Below are positions 58,920 through 64,000 of a DNA stretch of 64,000 nucleotides, piece after piece. The stretch is from Ursus arctos (lineage: Eukaryota; Chordata; Mammalia; Carnivora; Ursidae). Every line of letters starts with the position of its first letter. Positions within the stretch are counted from its first letter, which is position 1. The notes under the pieces were generated by a model. The model saw nothing but the letters and a program-made list of their open reading frames with translations. It searched no databases and was not told the DNA's origin. A program made the translations under genes and the position numbers. The DNA is taken from the NCBI RefSeq assembly GCF_023065955.2, contig NW_026623050.1, positions 19,488,501 through 19,552,500 of the forward strand, in the 5' to 3' direction.

Positions 58920-59750
58920 GAGGAGGGGCGTCCATATACCGGCACCGTGCCAAGTGCTATAGGACAGTAGTGAGTGAGATAAAGACCTCACCCTGAAAGA
59001 AGCTTGTACTTGATGAGCTACTGATAAGTACGAAACTCATGATACAGTAAGGCAAAATTAACTAAGTACTAATTCAAGGAACACAAGCAAAGTACAGTGC
59101 GTTCTCCCAGAAGAGAGACGTCACCCTATTTGGAGGACCTTACATAATCTTTATGAATGGAGTAGCATCGATGTAGACTTTGAAAATTTGGCCAGTTTAT
59201 GGCAAGAAAGGCATTTAGATCGAAAGGAAAGTTATGGGCATTATTATGGAAGTAGGAATCTATGGGCTATGGTCCATGGGAAGTGTCATTACAGTGGGGT
59301 ATAGGGTATGTTTACAAAATGAGGTAGGTAGGAAACGTAGTTTTGGACCGGATTATTATAAATAAATACTGTGAAGCTTGCCCCACGTTCCTGAGGCATT
59401 ATAGGCATTGGACGAGGCAGAGAATGGGCAACGGGAAAGAGATTTAGAAGATAGCGAGTAATGTAATGGTGAGATTAGAACTTCCCTTTAATATGACTTT
59501 TCTCATAGAAGTTTATAAGTTTCAGTGGGATACTGGGAAAGTTAAAAGTTTGTACACATTAGAGTGATTGTAGTAAGAATGTAAAGGATGAGTATGTGTG
59601 GGAAAGAGATTTCAAGATAGAATTTACATAATTTGTCAACTAATACATATGAGGATAAAAGAAATAGGGAGGAATTAAAGAAGAAGCATATGTGCCTAAG
59701 CAGCTGGTCATAGTGACTTGGAATAGGGAAGTAAAGAAAGATGCTGTTAG
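58920..59750 (-). repeat. Probable L2 remnant, antisense
   Basis: 'cggcaccgtgccaagtgcta', 'tggccagtttatggcaagaa' and 'catagtgacttggaataggg' follow antisense L2 order loosely. Strongly diverged. Confidence 0.4.
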
Positions 59751-61829
59751 CCGGAGACTTCTGCTTTCACTCTGTCTAGAATAACTAAACTACACTAACT
59801 AAAATCAGACTGACATGTCCGCCAAACACCAGTATAACAGCTGAATAAAATTAAACAGCATCAGAGAGCAATCAAGGCAATGAGGAATTGAGAAACTATG
59901 GTCCCTGAGAAAAGAGAAATGCATTGAGGTGAATCCTAACTGTATTTGCTGCAATTTTTTTCCTCCATCCTCCCTGCTCCCATGCATTTGCCAATTTGTG
60001 ATTCAGGTCATTGTGACCAAACAGAGAACAGTAGCCTCGCTTGTAGCAATGTCCGTGGGGTAGAGAAATAAACGTTGGTGTTCAGTACTATGAAGGCTGC
60101 TTGGACTTACAGGACCAAAGTCCTAGAGAAATGCAAACCACAGAAGAGTAAGCACGTGCACCTTGAGTATAGCTTTCTCCCTGAGGTATTTTCTGATTCT
60201 TAATCTACCCATGTGCAGAGACTGAGACAAAAATAAGTAAGTATAGAAAGCAGGCACTGAGAGATTAAAACTTAAGTAGACACTTCAGCATCTTCACAAT
60301 GCTGGGGAGACAAAAATTAGATTCCACTGCTGTGGAATTAGAGGTGAACACTTCTTAATAAACAAGACTTCCCAGATTTTCAGGTGAGATCCCTGAGGGC
60401 TCTGCCCTAGAAATAAGAGCTAGAAATAGCCCAGCCTCAAACTCAGCGCTGTCTACTTTATGACCATCTCCCTGCAAATACAAGGAAAAATTTAGATTTT
60501 CTCTAGTGGAAATGACCAATCAAAGGTTCGACATTTTTTCATAGACAATGTATAATACTCAACAAAAAAATTAGAGACTGTCAGGCAACAAGACCAAATG
60601 AGTAAAATCCAAGAGAAAAATAGATATTAGGCATATCAGACATAGACTTTGATCTAAACTTCAAAATGTGAGAAAATTTCAACAGAAAAATAGGATTTAT
60701 AAGAATAAAAACTACAGAACTGAAAACGGATGAAATTAGGAATGTAATAAATGGGCTTAAATAGCAGATTATACATATCAGAAGAGGGAATAAAAGAAAT
60801 GGAAGACAAATTTGGAAAAAATATCCATATGAAAACAGAGGGAGAAACAAACAAACAAAAAAGAGCAAAATGTAGAAGAAAGAATCAAACAAGGGATATA
60901 TGGGACAAATTGTAAAGCTCTAATGTGCAAAGAATTGAGTCCCAGGAAAGGAGAAGAGACAAGGAATAGTACCAGAGCAACATTTGGTAAGATACTAGGT
61001 GTGTATTTTGCAAAATGGATGAAAAACATGGAGCTACGTAGAGCTCAAGGATGTCTATAAATCCTGGGCAGGATATTTAAATGCAAGGAAAACTACCTGT
61101 CATTACATCATAGAAAATTGCTTAAACCAGAAAAGGAAAAAAAAAAAATCTTCCCATTTACTGGAGTCAAGGAAGGTAATAACACTCTTGGATGATTGTT
61201 CAATAGGAGGGACTGAAACCAGAATACACGGCAGTGATATCTTGTAAGTGCTAAAAGAAAACAACTAATAATTTAGAATTCTATAAGCATCAAAAATGTC
61301 CTTTCAAAACAAGGTGAAAACAAGTATATTATATAACTGAGAAGCTAAAAGAACCCATTTCCAGCAGACCTTCATCAAAATATATAAGCCATACTTTTCA
61401 GGTAGAAAGAAAATGACTGAAGATAAAAATGCGGTAATATAGTAAATAATAAAAAGCATTAGAAAAGGTAAGCAAAGAAGGACACTTAAAAATACATGAA
61501 CTATTTAAAATAAAAAAATCTGTGGAAGAAAATATACATAGAATTAAAGTACAAGACAACAGTAGCATAAAAAGATAGAAAAGCAATAAATGGAGTTAAT
61601 ATGTTATAAGATTATAAGATCCTCAAACTGTTTAGAAAGTGTAAAATACTCAATTTAAAAATCCTCTAATATGTCATGGATGGGTGTTATAATTTATAGT
61701 GTACCCCCATAAGTACTATGCATCCATAAAACAATAGGATGAAGGGAGAGTGAAACAAACATACCTAAGGGTAGGAAAGGAGAATGCAAAAAATAAAGAG
61801 CAGGCAGGAAATTTAGGAGGATGGGGGAA

Positions 61830-61955
61830 GTTCTTTAACTATATATCATATTCTCAGTAGGTTTCAGTAGTTGAAGATATGCTGGCCTCAAAAAATGATT
61901 TAAAAAGTGCTCCTGTCTTATCTGGAACCGTTTGTATAATATTGGTGATATTCTT
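61830..61955 (-). repeat. Inverted repeat, left arm (126 bp)
   Basis: Reverse complement of 63365-63490 with 9 mismatches and no gaps by hand alignment (about 93%). Antisense to the surrounding L1M and bounded on the right by a T run (61954-61968). Confidence 0.92.
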
Positions 61956-63054
61956 TTTTTTTTTTTTAATTTAAATTTATCAGAAATTTAAGCATAAATA
62001 TTAAACAAAAATGGATTAATACTCTAGTCAACAAATACTGTCCTACAGATAAAATAGTTAATCCCAGACTATCTTGCTTATAATTTATTCATGTAAAACA
62101 TAAGCATCTAGAAAGGTTAAGTAAAAGGATGAAAACAATAATTGAGATAAAATTTTCACAGCTATACTAATATTAAACAAAATAGACTTCAAAATAAATA
62201 TAATAATAAAACAATTTTGAGAGAGAAATATTTCATGATTAAAGAAGCAATTCAAAAAGGTGTATCAGTTGTAAATGTATCTCATAACATGTCGACAAAA
62301 TATATAAAGCAAAAATTGTCAGAATGAAAAGGAAAAATCAATAACTCAAGAATTCTACTTGGAGATTACACTTCTTTGAGCACCTGAAGAATCAGACAAA
62401 AAAAGTCAGTTAACATACAGAAGTTCCAACAACATGAATAACACACTTAAAGATATTTATCTATCAGTATCTGGTCACCTAGAGTTTCCACAATTTTTCA
62501 TGAGAATTGTTTATACACACACACACCTATTTACAATTTGACCAACAATGACAAAACACACATTGTTATCACATGCACATGGTACATTTACCAAAATAGA
62601 CTATTTGCTGAACCATAGAGCAGGTCTAATGGATTTTAAAAGATTGAAATAAATACTGTATAGTCTTGGACTGCTGTGGAATTAAGCCAGATATCAACTC
62701 CAAGAAGGTAACTAGAAAATGACCAGATAGGCAAATTAAGCAGAACTCTCTAAAACCTGAGTAAAAAAGAAATCAGTGTAAATTACAAAATATTTTGAAC
62801 TAAGTGATAATAAAATATGGCATGTTGAAACGTATGGATTGCAGCTAAAACAGGAAATAGAAGAAAGGGTGTAGCTTCTAATCCTATAGAGAGAAAGGTA
62901 TAAAATCAATAGTATAAGACTAGTTTAAAAAACAAATTAAGTCAAAAGAAAGTAGAGGGAAAAAATGATCAATATGACCTGGAACAAAAATAAATTTTAA
63001 AATAGAAGAAATTGCAAAGCCAAAAGTTGAACAAACTTGAAAGACATGATAAAA

Positions 63055-63110
63055 ATAAAAAAAGACTTAGCAAGGCCAATGGGAGAAAAAAAAAAAAAAA
63101 AAAAGGAAAA
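63055..63110. repeat. A-rich low-complexity stretch (A19-20 run)
   Basis: A pure A run at about 63087-63105 within the ancient L1M. The Lys-rich peptide read across it (63012-63242) is not a gene. Confidence 0.85.
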
Positions 63111-63364
63111 ACAGATGTCACAAGCTATTGTTACCTGAAAAGGACATCACTAAAGATCCAAAAAGATAAAACATTATTTATGCCAGTACATTTAAAAGTT
63201 AGACAAAATGTACCAATTCCTTTATATAACCTACCTAGCTAAAATTAAAAAAGATAAAATCTGAATCATAACTTTTAAAATTTGAATACACAGTTAAAAA
63301 TCATGTCACAACAAAAACTCCAGGCTCAGATGGCTCCAAACAGAATTTTTCCAACTGTTTAAAG

Positions 63365-63490
63365 AAGAATATCACCAATATTATACAAACTGTTCCAGAT
63401 AAGACAGGAGCACTTTTCAAATAATTTTTTGAGGCCAGCATGTCATCAACTACTGAAACCTATTGACAATATGATATATAATTAAAGAGC
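63365..63490 (+). repeat. Inverted repeat, right arm (126 bp)
   Basis: Lies in its expected place within the sense L1M. Includes 'tttgaggccagcatgtcatc', the L1 RT-region text. Partner of 61830-61955, with a 1,409-bp spacer. Confidence 0.92.
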
Positions 63491-63819
63491 TATTTCTCTC
63501 TGAAAATATATTTAAAAAGTAAAATAAACTAAAATATTAGCCAATAGAATCCAATAGTTTATAAAAAGACTAACATGAGCAAGGGGTATTTATTCAATAG
63601 AAAATTAGTTTAACATTTTAAAAACAATGAATACAATTCACCACATTTAAGGAATAAAAGAAAATCCCTACAGTCATTACTCTAGGCACAGAACAATAAC
63701 TTAATAAAATACAGTACCAATTTATTATAAAAATCTCTTAAAAGGTAATAGAAGGGAACTATCTTAATCTAATAAAAGATGTACTCTTTCAAAAAAAAAC
63801 TATATAAACATTGTGCCTA

Positions 63820-64000
63820 TTTTTAAACTTAAATGTAGTTGGTATACAATATTACTTTAGTTTCAGGGGTACAACATAATTGTTCAACATTTACAAACTA
63901 TAAATGGATCAATACCATACATTTAGCTACTATCTGTCACCATGCAAAATTATATTTTTATTAATTATATTTCCTATACTATATATCATATCTCCATGTC
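63820..64000 (-). repeat. L1M 3' end, antisense, runs off the window
   Basis: 'aaatgtagttggtatacaat', 'agtttcaggggtacaacata' and 'tagctactatctgtcaccat' match the reverse of an L1M 3' UTR, as in the older copy at 37.4 kb. It continues beyond 64000. Confidence 0.65.

Larger units (their letters stand above)
59850..63810 (+). mobile_element. Long ancient L1M, sense, about 3.9 kb
   Basis: A-rich strand in L1M order: 5' region ('ccatgtgcagagactgagac'), then 'agtgctaaaagaaaacaact' with 'cagcagaccttcatcaaaat' (61240-61380), then endonuclease-region text ('agaattctacttggagatta' at about 62350, 'ccaaaatagactatttgctg' at 62593), then RT-region text ('actccaggctcagatggctc' at 63319). No open frame survives. 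An inverted copy of part of its own 3' portion sits at 61830-61955, followed by a T16 run. It is the only long L1 in the gene's sense direction. Confidence 0.75.
58423..64000 (+). other. UNC13C: Start of the next UNC13C intron
   Basis: Begins with the consensus donor gtaagt immediately after the exon ending at 58422. The acceptor is outside the window. Contents are a degraded L2-like stretch, a long ancient sense-strand L1M with an internal inverted duplication, and the tail of another L1 at the window edge. No exon-like sequence was recognised up to 64000. Confidence 0.8.

Overview
This is mammalian nuclear DNA: AT-rich, mostly intron and interspersed repeat, with no bacterial or viral gene layout. 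The host is a caniform carnivore. At least fourteen tRNA-Lys-derived SINEC (Can-SINE) copies are present, most with the diagnostic head 'GCCTGGGTGGCTCAGT' or its variant 'GGGTGGCGCAGT'. Six copies have the body 'GACAGCCAGCGAGAGAGG' followed by 'AACACAAGCAGGGGGAGTGG', which from memory is typical of bears (Ursidae). The family-level call is an inference from memory. The only gene I can support is one member of the UNC13/Munc13 family on the + strand, best matched to UNC13C. Two coding exons are visible: 7870-7955 (86 nt) and 58296-58422 (127 nt). They are separated by a 50,340-nt phase-1 intron with GT-AG ends. Joined, they give 71 uninterrupted codons from the MUN domain of the synaptic-vesicle priming factor. 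Positions 1-7869 belong to the preceding intron and 58423-64000 to the following one. Layout. 1-7.9 kb: upstream intron with SINEs, L1 pieces and an old antisense L1M split by a young SINE with a perfect 19-bp target-site duplication. 8-34.9 kb: large intron with L2, MIR, MER5 and MaLR-like relics, five younger minus-strand SINEs, and two short 5'-truncated carnivore L1 tails, one of which carries an apparent 3' transduction. 34.9-40.0 kb: stacked antisense L1s. The first is a young fragment whose ORF2 is still in one frame with two stops, and beside it is an L1 inserted within an older L1. 40.5-45.6 kb: L1M, MLT1 LTR, SINEs and microsatellites. 46.6-47.3 kb: L2. 51.4-54.9 kb: a 3.5-kb 5'-truncated antisense L1 with target-site duplications. 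55.3-58.3 kb: mostly unassigned sequence before the second exon. 59.8-63.8 kb: a long ancient L1M in the gene's sense direction, carrying a 126-bp inverted duplication at about 93% identity. I found no operon, CRISPR array, novel enzyme system or intact mobile-element gene. The most unusual items are the L1 3' transduction at 17.6 kb, the inverted duplication at 61.8/63.4 kb, and (GT)n expansions at the homologous position in two separate L1 copies. Repeat names are from memory of consensus sequences, and boundaries without target-site duplications are approximate to tens of bases.
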